DNA of 64,000 nt from Metabacillus flavus. Its GTDB lineage: Bacteria > Bacillota > Bacilli > Bacillales > Bacillaceae. Below are positions 7,503 to 15,685 of this stretch, piece by piece. Every line of letters begins with the position of its first letter. Position 1 is the first letter of the stretch. Position numbers and translations under genes: made by a program. The notes below the pieces were generated by a model. The model ran no database searches, was not told where the DNA came from, and saw only the letters and a program-made list of their open reading frames with translations. The stretch spans positions 1,302,001-1,366,000 of the forward strand of contig NZ_JAGVRK010000001.1 of assembly GCF_018283675.1 (NCBI RefSeq), written 5' to 3'.

Positions 7503-8456
7503 ATGAGGATTTTGCATATTGGAAATGAAGAAACAAAAATACCGATTACAGGGTTGGATTGGCTAAGTGAGATTATTACCGCGTCTTCAATGTCGGAAGC
7601 CTTTAATCAAAAAGAAAGTGGCTGCAGTTTATTCGACCTCATATTGATTTCCGAGGAAATATGGCTCGAAAGCCCAGCGGAGGTCATTCTTAAACTCAAG
7701 AGGGGATTTCTTAAAGAGGATGGGTGCATTATTGCCATTCTTGAAAACGAGACTTCTGAAAAGGTAGAGCAGCTGTATTGTGCTGGAGCCAATGATTACC
7801 TTGTAAAACCTATAACGGAAAGCAAGCTGCTTTTCCGGTTGAATCGCATCTCCTCTGGAAAAACAGATCTCGACCGTGAAGAAGAACTGCTGAAGGCTAT
7901 TCGGCAGCTTGAAAAGACAAATGAACGGCTGAAAAGCCTGACTGACTTGGACTCCCTGACGGGGATTTTTAACCGGAGATACTTCCACACTTATATTTCA
8001 AAAAAATGGGACAATCCAAAGAAGAATCATAACCGTATTTTTATTATGATGGCAGATATTGACGCTTTTAAAGCATTCAATGATACGTACGGTCATGTAA
8101 AAGGTGATCAATGCTTAAAGCAAGTAGCTGAATGCATGAAAGATTTATCCCAAAAGCTTAATGGCATAACAGCCCGTTATGGCGGAGAGGAATTTATCGT
8201 CGTTATTGAAAACCATGATGAGAAGAAAGTTGTGCAGCTGGCAGAGGAAATTAGGAGCGAAGTAGAGAAACTGAACATCCCTTGTGAATCTGGGGAAAAA
8301 GCAAAGGTAACCATAAGTATAGGGGTTGCCGGCGGGTGTAAGGATGAAATCACGGCCTATAAAGAACTGATTGATGAGGCAGACCAAGCTTTATACCTTG
8401 CCAAAGATTTAGGCGGCAATCGGGTAATGAATGAAAAAGCAAAAGCGAATGCTTAG
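7503..8456 (+). CDS. Diguanylate cyclase with N-terminal receiver-like domain
   Basis: A 317-residue soluble protein. Residues 1-115 look like a CheY-type receiver: a final GANDYLVKPITESKL segment with the conserved Lys is present, but the phospho-acceptor position in FDLILISEEIW carries Ser instead of Asp, so it is probably not phosphorylated. A coiled-coil linker (about 120-145) leads to a GGDEF domain that starts at DSLTGIFNRRYF and has the active-site GGEEF at residues 227-231. The allosteric RxxD inhibition site five residues before it is absent (KLNG instead). It should make cyclic di-GMP from GTP in the cytoplasm. Monocistronic, with a terminator at 8463. Confidence 0.9.
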   Translation: MRILHIGNEETKIPITGLDWLSEIITASSMSEAFNQKESGCSLFDLILISEEIWLESPAEVILKLKRGFLKEDGCIIAILENETSEKVEQLYCAGANDYLVKPITESKLLFRLNRISSGKTDLDREEELLKAIRQLEKTNERLKSLTDLDSLTGIFNRRYFHTYISKKWDNPKKNHNRIFIMMADIDAFKAFNDTYGHVKGDQCLKQVAECMKDLSQKLNGITARYGGEEFIVVIENHDEKKVVQLAEEIRSEVEKLNIPCESGEKAKVTISIGVAGGCKDEITAYKELIDEADQALYLAKDLGGNRVMNEKAKANA

Positions 8457-8462
8457 AGATGA

Positions 8463-8506
8463 AAAGCCGGACAGGGAGAAATAGATTTTCCCGACCGGCT
8501 TTCTGT
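8463..8506 (+). terminator. Intrinsic terminator after the GGDEF gene
   Basis: AAAGCCGG (8463-8470) pairs with CCGGCTTT (8495-8502), with an inner GGGA/TCCC. Confidence 0.75.
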
Positions 8507-8631
8507 ATTACTTTAATAAATCAGCTCGGTCGTGTGAATGCCTGTTATGGAATGCAGATGAGAGAAAGGGAGGAGACATCAGCAGAGGAAATTAACAGAG
8601 CATTTTAACTGATACTAATGAAAAAAAACAG

Positions 8632-8660
8632 TTGCAATCGCTTGCAAACGAGAGTATGAT
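8632..8660 (+). promoter_or_regulatory. SigA promoter overlapped by a cre (CcpA) site, before the LacI-type gene
   Basis: TTGCAA (8632-8637) and TATGAT (8655-8660) with 17-base spacing form a good promoter. Bases 8632-8646, TTGCAATCGCTTGCA, fit the relaxed cre consensus WTGNAANCGNWNNCW at every position and cover the -35 box. CcpA binding there would block transcription when a preferred sugar is present. Confidence 0.65.
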
Positions 8661-8676
8661 GGACCCATAAACGGTA

Positions 8677-8692
8677 TCCGAAACGTTTTGGA
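8677..8692 (+). promoter_or_regulatory. Putative operator overlapping the LacI-type gene's SD
   Basis: CCGAAACGTTTTGG (8678-8691) differs at one base from the perfect palindrome CCGAAACGTTTCGG found before the hydrolase gene. Its right end runs into the GGAGG SD (8690-8694), so the repressor bound here would autoregulate its own gene. Confidence 0.6.
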
Positions 8693-8702
8693 GGTTTTTG
8701 GA

Positions 8703-9719
8703 TTGACGACGATCAAAGATATTGCCAAAGCGGCGGGGGTATCAGTTACAACGGTTTCTAGAGCCTTGAACGGATATTCCGATGTAAATGAAAGAACCAG
8801 GAAGAAAATAATTGAAATTTCAAAAGAGCTGAATTACAGCCCGAATATTCTCGCAAGAGGTCTCGTAATGAACAAATCCAAAACTATCGGATTGCTCGTT
8901 TCTGGATTTAATAAAGAAAGCATTAAAGACAATTTCACCTTTGAAGTTCTATCCGGCATTAACCAGTATGCAGCAGAAACAGATTACGACCTGGTACTGT
9001 TTAATACAAATTCCACGAAACAGCGGGAAAAAACATATGCACAGCTGTGCCGCGAGAGACGGGTAGACGGTGTTATCGTGCAGGGGATAAAGACGGATGA
9101 TCCTTATTTACAGGAAGTAGTTGAAAGCAACATCCCATGTGTACTCATCGATATTCCCGTTCAGACAGAAAATGTCGGGTTTGTTACGACTGATAACATT
9201 GCTGGTGCGAAAAGCGCCGTAAGTTATTTGATTGAGCTTGGACATAAGAACATTGCTATGGTTAACGGGCATGATTTAGCTTTTGTAAGCCAGGAGCGCT
9301 TAGAAGGATATAAGCGCGCACTTTCCGAGGCGGCGGGATTATCCTTCAGGGAAGAACTGGTGGTAAATGGGAGCTTTGAAGAGGGAAAATCAGAAGCAGT
9401 AACTTTCAAACTTTTGAATGCTTTCCCTGAGGTTACCGCTATTTTTTGCGCAAGTGACTTGATGGCGTTAGGATCGATCAAGGCTGCTGGAAAATCCGGC
9501 AGGAGAGTACCTGAAAATTTATCGATTATCGGCTATGATGACATATTGCTTTCTTCTTACGTTTCACCAAGGTTAACCACTATCGCACAAAACAAACAAA
9601 AGCTTGGGTTCCATGCCGCGCAGCAGCTGATTGAGATGCTTGAAAAAGAAACAGCCCCTGCACATATTATTCTGGAGACTGAGCTTAAAATTAGGGAATC
9701 TACTGCAAAAATTAAATAA
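8703..9719 (+). CDS. LacI-family transcriptional repressor
   Basis: A 338-residue LacI/GalR repressor. TTG 8703 is the start because GGAGG (8690-8694) lies 8 bases upstream and the protein then opens with TTIKDIAKAAGVSVTTVSRALNG, the standard DNA-binding helix-turn-helix; the hinge helix follows near residue 50 (SPNILARGLV). Residues 60-330 form the periplasmic-binding-protein-like effector domain, with FCASDLMALGSIKAA and the C-terminal LSIIGYDDI. The matched palindromes at 8677 and 9753-9786 are its likely operators. It probably responds to an alpha-glucoside or derivative handled by the downstream genes; the ligand is inferred. Catabolite repression is likely through the cre site. Confidence 0.92.
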   Translation: MTTIKDIAKAAGVSVTTVSRALNGYSDVNERTRKKIIEISKELNYSPNILARGLVMNKSKTIGLLVSGFNKESIKDNFTFEVLSGINQYAAETDYDLVLFNTNSTKQREKTYAQLCRERRVDGVIVQGIKTDDPYLQEVVESNIPCVLIDIPVQTENVGFVTTDNIAGAKSAVSYLIELGHKNIAMVNGHDLAFVSQERLEGYKRALSEAAGLSFREELVVNGSFEEGKSEAVTFKLLNAFPEVTAIFCASDLMALGSIKAAGKSGRRVPENLSIIGYDDILLSSYVSPRLTTIAQNKQKLGFHAAQQLIEMLEKETAPAHIILETELKIRESTAKIK

Positions 9720-9752
9720 CTATTCATTAAGTGCATTTATTACACCTAAAAT

Positions 9753-9786
9753 CCGAAACGTTTCGGTTTTTTCCAAAACGTTTCGG
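9753..9786 (+). promoter_or_regulatory. Tandem LacI-type operators before the hydrolase operon
   Basis: Two palindromes, CCGAAACGTTTCGG (9753-9766, perfect) and CCAAAACGTTTCGG (9773-9786, one mismatch), have centres 20 bp apart, close to two helical turns. They sit between a weak -10-like TAAAAT (9747-9752) and the SD of the hydrolase gene, where a bound repressor would block elongation or initiation. Confidence 0.7.
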
Positions 9787-9805
9787 TTCAGCCAGGAGGA
9801 GACAG

Positions 9806-11929
9806 ATGGACTACCTTGTAATCAAAGAAAACGATCTATTTTTATTATCTGAACCGAACGGAGATATTACAGGAAACCATTCTTACGGATTAGGACTTTA
9901 CTCAAAAGACACCAGATTTTTAAGCAAGCTGGAGCTGACAATTAACGGGGAAAAGCCAATCCTTCTCTCATCAGATGGTTCAGACAACCGGATCTCCAAA
10001 GTTCTTCTCACAAACCCTCATATGGAGAAAAATGGTGAATTAATACTTTGGAGAGAATCCATTCAGTTAGAAAGAGAGCGCTTTATATCTGAAGATACTT
10101 TATATGAAACCATTCGTCTTAAAAACTATTTTCCAAAGCCAGTTTCATTCTCAATCGAAGTTTCTTTTGACGCAGATTTCAGCGATATGTTCATAGTAAG
10201 AGGATTTCAAACAGGTAAAGTTGGAGAGAGAACGGGCCAGGAATTCAATGAAAACGCCTTCAAAATAATGTATGAAGGTTCTGATAAAATCAAGCGGGCT
10301 ACAAGAGTTTCCTGGGACCGGCAACCTGGCGAAATTCAGGAGCATGGGCTGATTACCTATGTTTTCGATTTGGAACACGGCCAGGAGGATTCTTTTACCA
10401 TCATGGTTGAGCCTTTAGCCGGTGACGAGGATAAAACAAATGCTGTTCAGCCGCAAAAAGCCTTGCAGAAACTAACCTCTTCTTATGAAGAGTGGAAGAA
10501 CGCTTCCGCCTCCATTTCTACAGATCTCTTACCTTTGCAAAAACTTGTAGACAGAGGAATGGCGGATTTACGAGTATTGATGACTGACATCGGGCATGGG
10601 ATGTTTCCGGTCGCAGGCCTTCCGTGGTTTGGGGTTCCATTTGGACGTGATAGTTTAATAGCTGCGCTGCAAATGCTTGCCTTCAACCCGGAAGTAGCAA
10701 AGGGCACATTGAAGACAATGGCAAGTACACAAGGCACAAAGGTGGATCCATGGCGGGATGAGCAACCGGGGAAAATCATGCATGAAATGAGATTCGGCGA
10801 ACTTGCCAATACGGACCAAATCCCGTTTACTCCTTACTACGGAACGATTGATGCAACACCTTTATATCTAATTCTGATGACTGAGTACGTAAAATGGACT
10901 GGTGATTTGAAGCTTGCAGAAGAACTGATGGACAGTGTCGATAAGGCCCTGAAATGGATTGATGAGTACGGGGACCGCGATGGCGACTTATTCGTGGAAT
11001 ACCATCAGGAGTCAAGCAAGGGAATAGCGAACCAAGGCTGGAAGGACTCGGGAGACTCGATTGTTCACCGAAACGGGGATTACGCAGAAACTCCGATTGC
11101 TCTTGCTGAAGTTCAAGGATATGTTTATCAGGCTAAAATCGGTATAGCTGAGATTCTTGAAGCGCTCGGACAGGCAGAAAAAGCATCCGAATTGAAACGC
11201 CAGGCCCAAGAGCTTAAACAGAAATTCGAGAAAGAATTCTGGATGGAAGATAAGCAATTTTACGCAATTGCGCTGGATCAAAATAAAGAACAGGTTGGAA
11301 CGATTACCTCCAACCCGGGCCACGTTCTTTTTTCAGGAATGCTTGAGAAAAATCGAGCGGATGCTGTGGCGGAAATGCTTACTTCAGAAAAGATGTTTTC
11401 CGGATTTGGAATCAGGACAATGGGTGAAGGAGAAGCAGGATATAATCCGATGAGCTATCACGATGGAAGCGTATGGCCGCATGACAATAGCATGACCCTG
11501 ATCGGCATGAGCAAGCTAAAACAGCAAATCCATGCAAAAACGGTTATGTCAGGGCTGATTAAGGCAGCAGATCATTTCGAATATGAACGGCTTCCTGAAT
11601 TGTTCTGCGGATACCCTGCATCGATAGGCAAAGCAGTGAAATACCCTGTAGCATGCTCTCCTCAAGCATGGGCAGCGGGAACACCGCTCGTTTTTATCCA
11701 ATCCATTCTCGGACTGTTCCCGGATAGTCTGAATAAAAAAATTGATTTGTCTCCAAATCTATTAGATGAAATGAATGAACTGCTAGTCAGCAATATTTCA
11801 ATTGGCAATGGAATTTTATCACTTTCACTCAGACGTTCAGGAGAAACAACAGAGTGCGAAATAATAGAGAATACGACCGGTTTTGAAGTCGTTACTGCGG
11901 GAATCGCTTCACCCGTCCAAAACAAATAA
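9806..11929 (+). CDS. Amylo-alpha-1,6-glucosidase / glycogen-debranching-like glycoside hydrolase
   Basis: A 707-residue protein. ATG 9806 follows AGGAGGAG by 5-6 bases; the longer frame upstream crosses the operators and is rejected. Residues 1-200 match the beta-sandwich N-terminal domain of bacterial debranching-type enzymes (SYGLGLYSKDTRFLSKLEL), and the rest is an (alpha/alpha)6 barrel with GLPWFGVPFGRDSLIAALQ near residue 270, IANQGWKDSGDSI near 410 and YHDGSVWPHDNSM near 550, the regions that hold the catalytic acids in this clan. No signal peptide, so it acts in the cytoplasm on imported oligosaccharides. It is first in an operon with a binding protein and two permeases. The exact linkage cut is not known. 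Confidence 0.87.
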   Translation: MDYLVIKENDLFLLSEPNGDITGNHSYGLGLYSKDTRFLSKLELTINGEKPILLSSDGSDNRISKVLLTNPHMEKNGELILWRESIQLERERFISEDTLYETIRLKNYFPKPVSFSIEVSFDADFSDMFIVRGFQTGKVGERTGQEFNENAFKIMYEGSDKIKRATRVSWDRQPGEIQEHGLITYVFDLEHGQEDSFTIMVEPLAGDEDKTNAVQPQKALQKLTSSYEEWKNASASISTDLLPLQKLVDRGMADLRVLMTDIGHGMFPVAGLPWFGVPFGRDSLIAALQMLAFNPEVAKGTLKTMASTQGTKVDPWRDEQPGKIMHEMRFGELANTDQIPFTPYYGTIDATPLYLILMTEYVKWTGDLKLAEELMDSVDKALKWIDEYGDRDGDLFVEYHQESSKGIANQGWKDSGDSIVHRNGDYAETPIALAEVQGYVYQAKIGIAEILEALGQAEKASELKRQAQELKQKFEKEFWMEDKQFYAIALDQNKEQVGTITSNPGHVLFSGMLEKNRADAVAEMLTSEKMFSGFGIRTMGEGEAGYNPMSYHDGSVWPHDNSMTLIGMSKLKQQIHAKTVMSGLIKAADHFEYERLPELFCGYPASIGKAVKYPVACSPQAWAAGTPLVFIQSILGLFPDSLNKKIDLSPNLLDEMNELLVSNISIGNGILSLSLRRSGETTECEIIENTTGFEVVTAGIASPVQNK

Positions 11930-11944
11930 AAAGGGGATAGGTAT

Positions 11945-13195
11945 ATGAAAATCAGAAAAATGCTTGCAGGAATGAGTATGACAGCCTTGCTGCTGGGTAC
12001 GGCACTTACGGGATGCAGCGGAGACAAAGAAAAGACGGCATCAAATGGTGAAAAGACAGAAATCACACTTGCGGGGTGGGGATCCTCTCCTGAAGAGACA
12101 AAACTCCTGGATGAAATCCTGAAAGATTTTGAATCCTCTCATCCAAATATCAAAGTGAAGAGAGAAACCATTGCTGATCAGTATATGGATGTGATTAAGA
12201 CCCGGCTGATTGGCGGAGAGGGACCAGATGTATTTTATCTGGACGCTTTTGAAGCACCCGGTCTCATTTCCACTGGGACTGTCCAGCCGCTTGATGAATA
12301 CATCAAAGAAGATTTCGATTTGAAGGATTTTGAGGAACCTTTAATCAAAGCATTCCAAAAAGAAGGCAAAACGTACGGTGTACCTAAAGGCTATTCCACA
12401 CTTGCGATGTTCTACAATAAAAAAATGCTGGAAGAAGCAGGCGTTGAAGTCCCTAAAACATGGGAAGAGTTCCAGGCTGCATCAAAAAAACTTTCTAATG
12501 GAAAAGGGGTATACGGTTTCGGAGCATCTCCAGAGCTTGCCCGTCTTTACCATATTGCTCAGGCAAAAGGCGGAAAAGTAGCGACGGATAACAAAGCAAC
12601 CTTTGCGGATCAAAAAGTAGTAGACAGTTTGCAGCCGATTGTGGATATGCACAATGTTGAAAAATCTGCAGCTGAACCGAAAGAAACAGGAGCAACATGG
12701 ACAGGAGAAATGTTCGGTCAGGGTAAAGCGGCATTTGTATTTGAAGGAAACTGGGCTATTCCATATTTGAAGGCAACCTTCCCGGAACTGGAGTATGGTA
12801 CAGCTGAGCTCCCTGAAATTGACGGTAAAAAAGGAACGATGGCCTATACCGTTTCCTACGTAATGAACGCAGCATCCGAAAAGAAAGAAGCTTCATGGGA
12901 ATTGATATCTTACCTCACTGGTAAAGAAGGAATGGAAAAATGGACGTCAAAAGGTTTTGAACTTCCAAGCCGGAAATCTGTCGCAGAAAAATCCGGTTTT
13001 GCTGAGGATGAAATCCGCGGACCACTAGTAGCGGGAGCGCCTTATGCTACAGTTTGGGCAGATGACACCAACCTGCCAATCATTTTCAATAACTTTAATA
13101 ATCAGTTTATCAGCTCCTTCCTTGGTGATCAGCCGCTTGATAAAGCACTGAAAGCTGCTGAGACGCAAGCCAATAAAGAAATTGAAAACCAATAA
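11945..13195 (+). CDS. Extracellular sugar-binding lipoprotein of a CUT1 ABC importer
   Basis: A 416-residue protein starting 15 bases after the hydrolase. The N-terminal signal peptide ends in a lipobox, LTGCSG, so the mature protein is lipid-anchored at Cys24. The body is a family-1 solute-binding protein (EITLAGWGSSPEETKLLDEILKDF at the start, GPDVFYLDAFEAPGL near 100, FVFEGNWAIPYL near 265). Such proteins capture maltodextrin-like or disaccharide ligands and deliver them to the permeases encoded next. The ligand is probably a substrate or inducer related to the upstream glucosidase. Controlled by the LacI-type operators, by operon logic. Confidence 0.9.
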   Translation: MKIRKMLAGMSMTALLLGTALTGCSGDKEKTASNGEKTEITLAGWGSSPEETKLLDEILKDFESSHPNIKVKRETIADQYMDVIKTRLIGGEGPDVFYLDAFEAPGLISTGTVQPLDEYIKEDFDLKDFEEPLIKAFQKEGKTYGVPKGYSTLAMFYNKKMLEEAGVEVPKTWEEFQAASKKLSNGKGVYGFGASPELARLYHIAQAKGGKVATDNKATFADQKVVDSLQPIVDMHNVEKSAAEPKETGATWTGEMFGQGKAAFVFEGNWAIPYLKATFPELEYGTAELPEIDGKKGTMAYTVSYVMNAASEKKEASWELISYLTGKEGMEKWTSKGFELPSRKSVAEKSGFAEDEIRGPLVAGAPYATVWADDTNLPIIFNNFNNQFISSFLGDQPLDKALKAAETQANKEIENQ

Positions 13196-13210
13196 GGTGC
13201 AATAAAGAAG

Positions 13211-13238
13211 GAAAGAGGAGACCATCCTCTTTTCTTTG
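13211..13238 (+). promoter_or_regulatory. Intercistronic stem-loop between binding protein and permeases
   Basis: AAAGAGGA (13212-13219) pairs with TCCTCTTT (13225-13232), followed by TCTTTG. Such elements after a binding-protein gene commonly stabilise the upstream mRNA or partly terminate, giving more binding protein than permease. The T-run is weak, so partial termination is inference. Confidence 0.55.
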
Positions 13239-13272
13239 TTCCTGCTCATTAAGGAAAAGGAGTGGTTTACAC

Positions 13273-14175
13273 ATGAGCAATCGAAACTTTTCAAAAGCAA
13301 AAGCAAGAGAAGCCGGTCAAGGTTATGTATTTATGAGTCCGACATTGCTTGTCCTGCTTTTGTTTATCATCGGACCTATTTTATATGCCATCTTCCTTGC
13401 CTTCCACAAAGTACAGCTGCTCGGCGCAGCTGACTTTCAATACGTCGGCTTTGATAATTTTACGAAAATCATGAATGATGAAAAAGCGAAAATGGCCCTT
13501 TGGAATACATTCAAATATGTAATAATCGTTGTGCCGGTCCAAACAATCTTAGCCTTAGTGCTGGCCGCTACATTAAATGCCGGAATAAAAGGACAGAAGT
13601 TCTTCAGAATTATCTACTTCCTTCCGACATTAACGTCATCAGCTGTTTTAACGCTGATCTTCATGTGGATGTATAACCAAAACGGTTTGTTTAATAAATT
13701 TTTATCCATTTTCGGATTGCCTGGCTACAATTGGATTGGAGATCCATCCATTGCATTGAATGCCATCATGATGATGAATATCTGGTCGACTGCCCCATTC
13801 TACATGGTCATTTACCTGGCGGCACTTCAGGATATTCCCGAATCATTGTATGAAGCAGCTGAACTGGACGGCGCAAATGTATTTCAGAAATTCTTATTTA
13901 TTACCGTCCCGAATCTGCGTCCTGTCACTTCATTTGTCGTAATCATGGGACTGATTGGAACATTCCAGCTTTTTGATCAATCATACATTTTCTCAGGAGG
14001 TTCTGGAGGGCCAAACAACTCCACGTTAACAGTGGTTCTGCTTATTTACCAATATGCATTTAAGAGCATGGGAACGATGGGATATGCAGCCGCCATCGCT
14101 TTTGCACTCGCCTTAGTCATTCTGATCGCAACACTCATCCAAAGAAAATTTTCAAAAGAAGAATCACTATACTAA
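13273..14175 (+). CDS. CUT1 sugar ABC transporter permease (MalF-like)
   Basis: A 300-residue inner-membrane permease with six helices. The cytoplasmic coupling loop is the clear EAA motif, YEAAELDGANVFQKFLFITVP, around residues 195-215. It begins with an AKAREAGQGYVFMSPTLLVLLLF start typical of these permeases, and ATG 13273 has a GGAAAAGGAG SD. It forms a heterodimer with the next gene product to pass the sugar captured by the lipoprotein. No ATPase gene is in the cluster; in B. subtilis such importers share the MsmX ATPase, which is the likely situation here. Confidence 0.92.
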   Translation: MSNRNFSKAKAREAGQGYVFMSPTLLVLLLFIIGPILYAIFLAFHKVQLLGAADFQYVGFDNFTKIMNDEKAKMALWNTFKYVIIVVPVQTILALVLAATLNAGIKGQKFFRIIYFLPTLTSSAVLTLIFMWMYNQNGLFNKFLSIFGLPGYNWIGDPSIALNAIMMMNIWSTAPFYMVIYLAALQDIPESLYEAAELDGANVFQKFLFITVPNLRPVTSFVVIMGLIGTFQLFDQSYIFSGGSGGPNNSTLTVVLLIYQYAFKSMGTMGYAAAIAFALALVILIATLIQRKFSKEESLY

Positions 14176-14190
14176 GAGGAGGGACAGTCA

Positions 14191-15015
14191 GTGAAAAAAT
14201 TCAAGCCTGGAAAACTCTTGCTGTATGCAATCCTTATCCTATACGCAATCGTCACGCTTATCCCATTCCTATGGGCACTCGGCTCTTCGTTTAAAACGCT
14301 TGGAGAAATCGTGAGCGGATCCATCAATTTTTTCCCGAAAGAGTTTACATTTGATAACTATAAGCAAATATTTCTTGAGCAAAAGCTATTTCCAAGATGG
14401 CTCTTTAACAGTTTATTCATCGGAGTAGCCGGCACCCTGCTGAATCTCCTGTTCAACAGTATGGCGGGCTATGCTCTGGCAAGACTGAGCTTTCCTGGAA
14501 AGAAGCCGCTGTTTATTTTAATCCTTGCCATTTTGATGATCCCTGCTCAGGTCACAATGATTCCGAACTACTTAATACTTAAGGAATTTGGCTGGCTTAA
14601 TACGTATCAGGGAATGATTATCCCTGCGATGATCAACGTTACCTTTATCTTTATGATGCGCCAGTTCTTTATTAACTTCCCTAAAGAACTCGAAGAAGCT
14701 GCAGAGATTGATGGTCTGAACCGTTTCGGTGTTTTCTTCCGGATCGTGCTTCCGCTTGCAAAACCTGCACTTGCTGCCCAGGCAATCTTTGTTTTCATGG
14801 GCTTCTGGAACGACTTTATGAGACCGCTGATTATCATGTCCGATCCAACAATGTTTACGCTGCCGCTTGGTCTTAATACATTTAAAGGTCAATATATTTC
14901 CTACTGGAACTATATTATGGCAGCATCAATGGTATTTACTCTTCCTGTTTTGCTTCTGTACGGATTCTTTAACCGGTATTTTATTAAAGGAATATCCTTT
15001 ACAGGGGGAAAATAA
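14191..15015 (+). CDS. CUT1 sugar ABC transporter permease (MalG-like)
   Basis: A 274-residue permease, partner of the previous gene, starting at GTG 14191 after a GAGGAGGG SD. Six hydrophobic helices are visible, and the EAA coupling loop is present as LEEAAEIDGLNRFGVFFRIVLP near residue 170. The C-terminus ends FIKGISFTGGK, the usual MalG-type ending. It is the last gene of the operon and is followed by a strong terminator. Cell membrane, sugar uptake. Confidence 0.92.
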   Translation: MKKFKPGKLLLYAILILYAIVTLIPFLWALGSSFKTLGEIVSGSINFFPKEFTFDNYKQIFLEQKLFPRWLFNSLFIGVAGTLLNLLFNSMAGYALARLSFPGKKPLFILILAILMIPAQVTMIPNYLILKEFGWLNTYQGMIIPAMINVTFIFMMRQFFINFPKELEEAAEIDGLNRFGVFFRIVLPLAKPALAAQAIFVFMGFWNDFMRPLIIMSDPTMFTLPLGLNTFKGQYISYWNYIMAASMVFTLPVLLLYGFFNRYFIKGISFTGGK

Positions 15016-15064
15016 GACTTAATGGCAGACTGGATTGCTCCACTATCCTTTCCATAATACCGAA

Positions 15065-15114
15065 AAAGAAGCTGACCCAAAAGGTTTAATACCTTATTGG
15101 TCAGCTTCTTTCGC
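15065..15114. terminator. Strong bidirectional terminator after the sugar operon
   Basis: AAAGAAGCTGACC (15065-15077) pairs perfectly with GGTCAGCTTCTTT (15099-15111). A-rich on the left and T-rich on the right, it can end transcription from both sides. Confidence 0.85.
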
Positions 15115-15445
15115 TGTGATCATGTTCATTTTTAAAAGCTTCAATTTTTTTTACTGCTGCATGAAGTGCTCGTATCGTTAATAGCGTAAAGCTGGTACAG
15201 CTGAACGTGTACAAGATGTTCCATTTTTTCCATTTAAACAGCTTCGTTTTTTTCTCCATATACCATTGAGCGATACTCATCGGCACACTCCACGTAAGGC
15301 CTTTTAACAGAATGCCTCACAGGTCATCCTTATAGGACTGCCTGACCCAAATGACACTAAGCAAAAGAAAGAAAAATAAATCAAACAGGATATTTGTACA
15401 AAGCAGTTCGAGTCGATAGTGCTGAAAAAACCAAAATACGAACAA
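15101..15445 (-). pseudogene. Possible broken small membrane-protein gene
   Basis: On the minus strand a frame runs from TTG 15445 to a stop overlapping the terminator at 15101, interrupted only by TGA at 15317-15319. The upstream half encodes FVFWFFQHYRLELL followed by a strongly hydrophobic helix; the downstream half begins GILLKGLTWSVPMSIAQW and continues with a Lys-rich segment and a second possible helix. The stop lies where a Trp codon (TGG) would read on smoothly. No good SD is seen at either end. It may be a decayed two-helix membrane protein, or the lower part alone (from ATG 15280) may be a 59-codon gene. Family not recognised. Confidence 0.35.
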
Positions 15446-15685
15446 ATTGAATTATGTATGGCTATTTTTTTCATTTATTCACCAATTAAGCGTAAGAGTT
15501 TCATCCTTTAGCAAAGCCTATTTAATAAAACTAGTGTTTGTCTAATTTAGGAACTTATACATACGAGGCAGAGTCAAAGAGGGTATATACTCACAAAATT
15601 CAGAATATAAAGTCTTTTTGATTGAAATCTCTACCTCTTATTCATAAGGTTAAAAGGTAAATATTCGTATGAGGGAGGAAAAAAG
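15446..15685. other. AT-rich upstream region of the gamma-glutamyltransferase gene
   Basis: No gene is seen. The region should hold the ggt promoter, but no single -35/-10 pair stands out. A clear GAGGGAGG SD lies just before ATG 15686. Confidence 0.4.

Noticed and set aside
9753-9772. Palindrome plus T6 as terminator of the LacI gene
   Set aside because: The palindrome has no room for a loop, so an RNA hairpin would be weak; operator function explains it better.
9731-9805. Longer N-terminus for the debranching-type hydrolase
   Set aside because: It would translate through both operator palindromes and lacks an SD; ATG 9806 with AGGAGGAG is clearly better.
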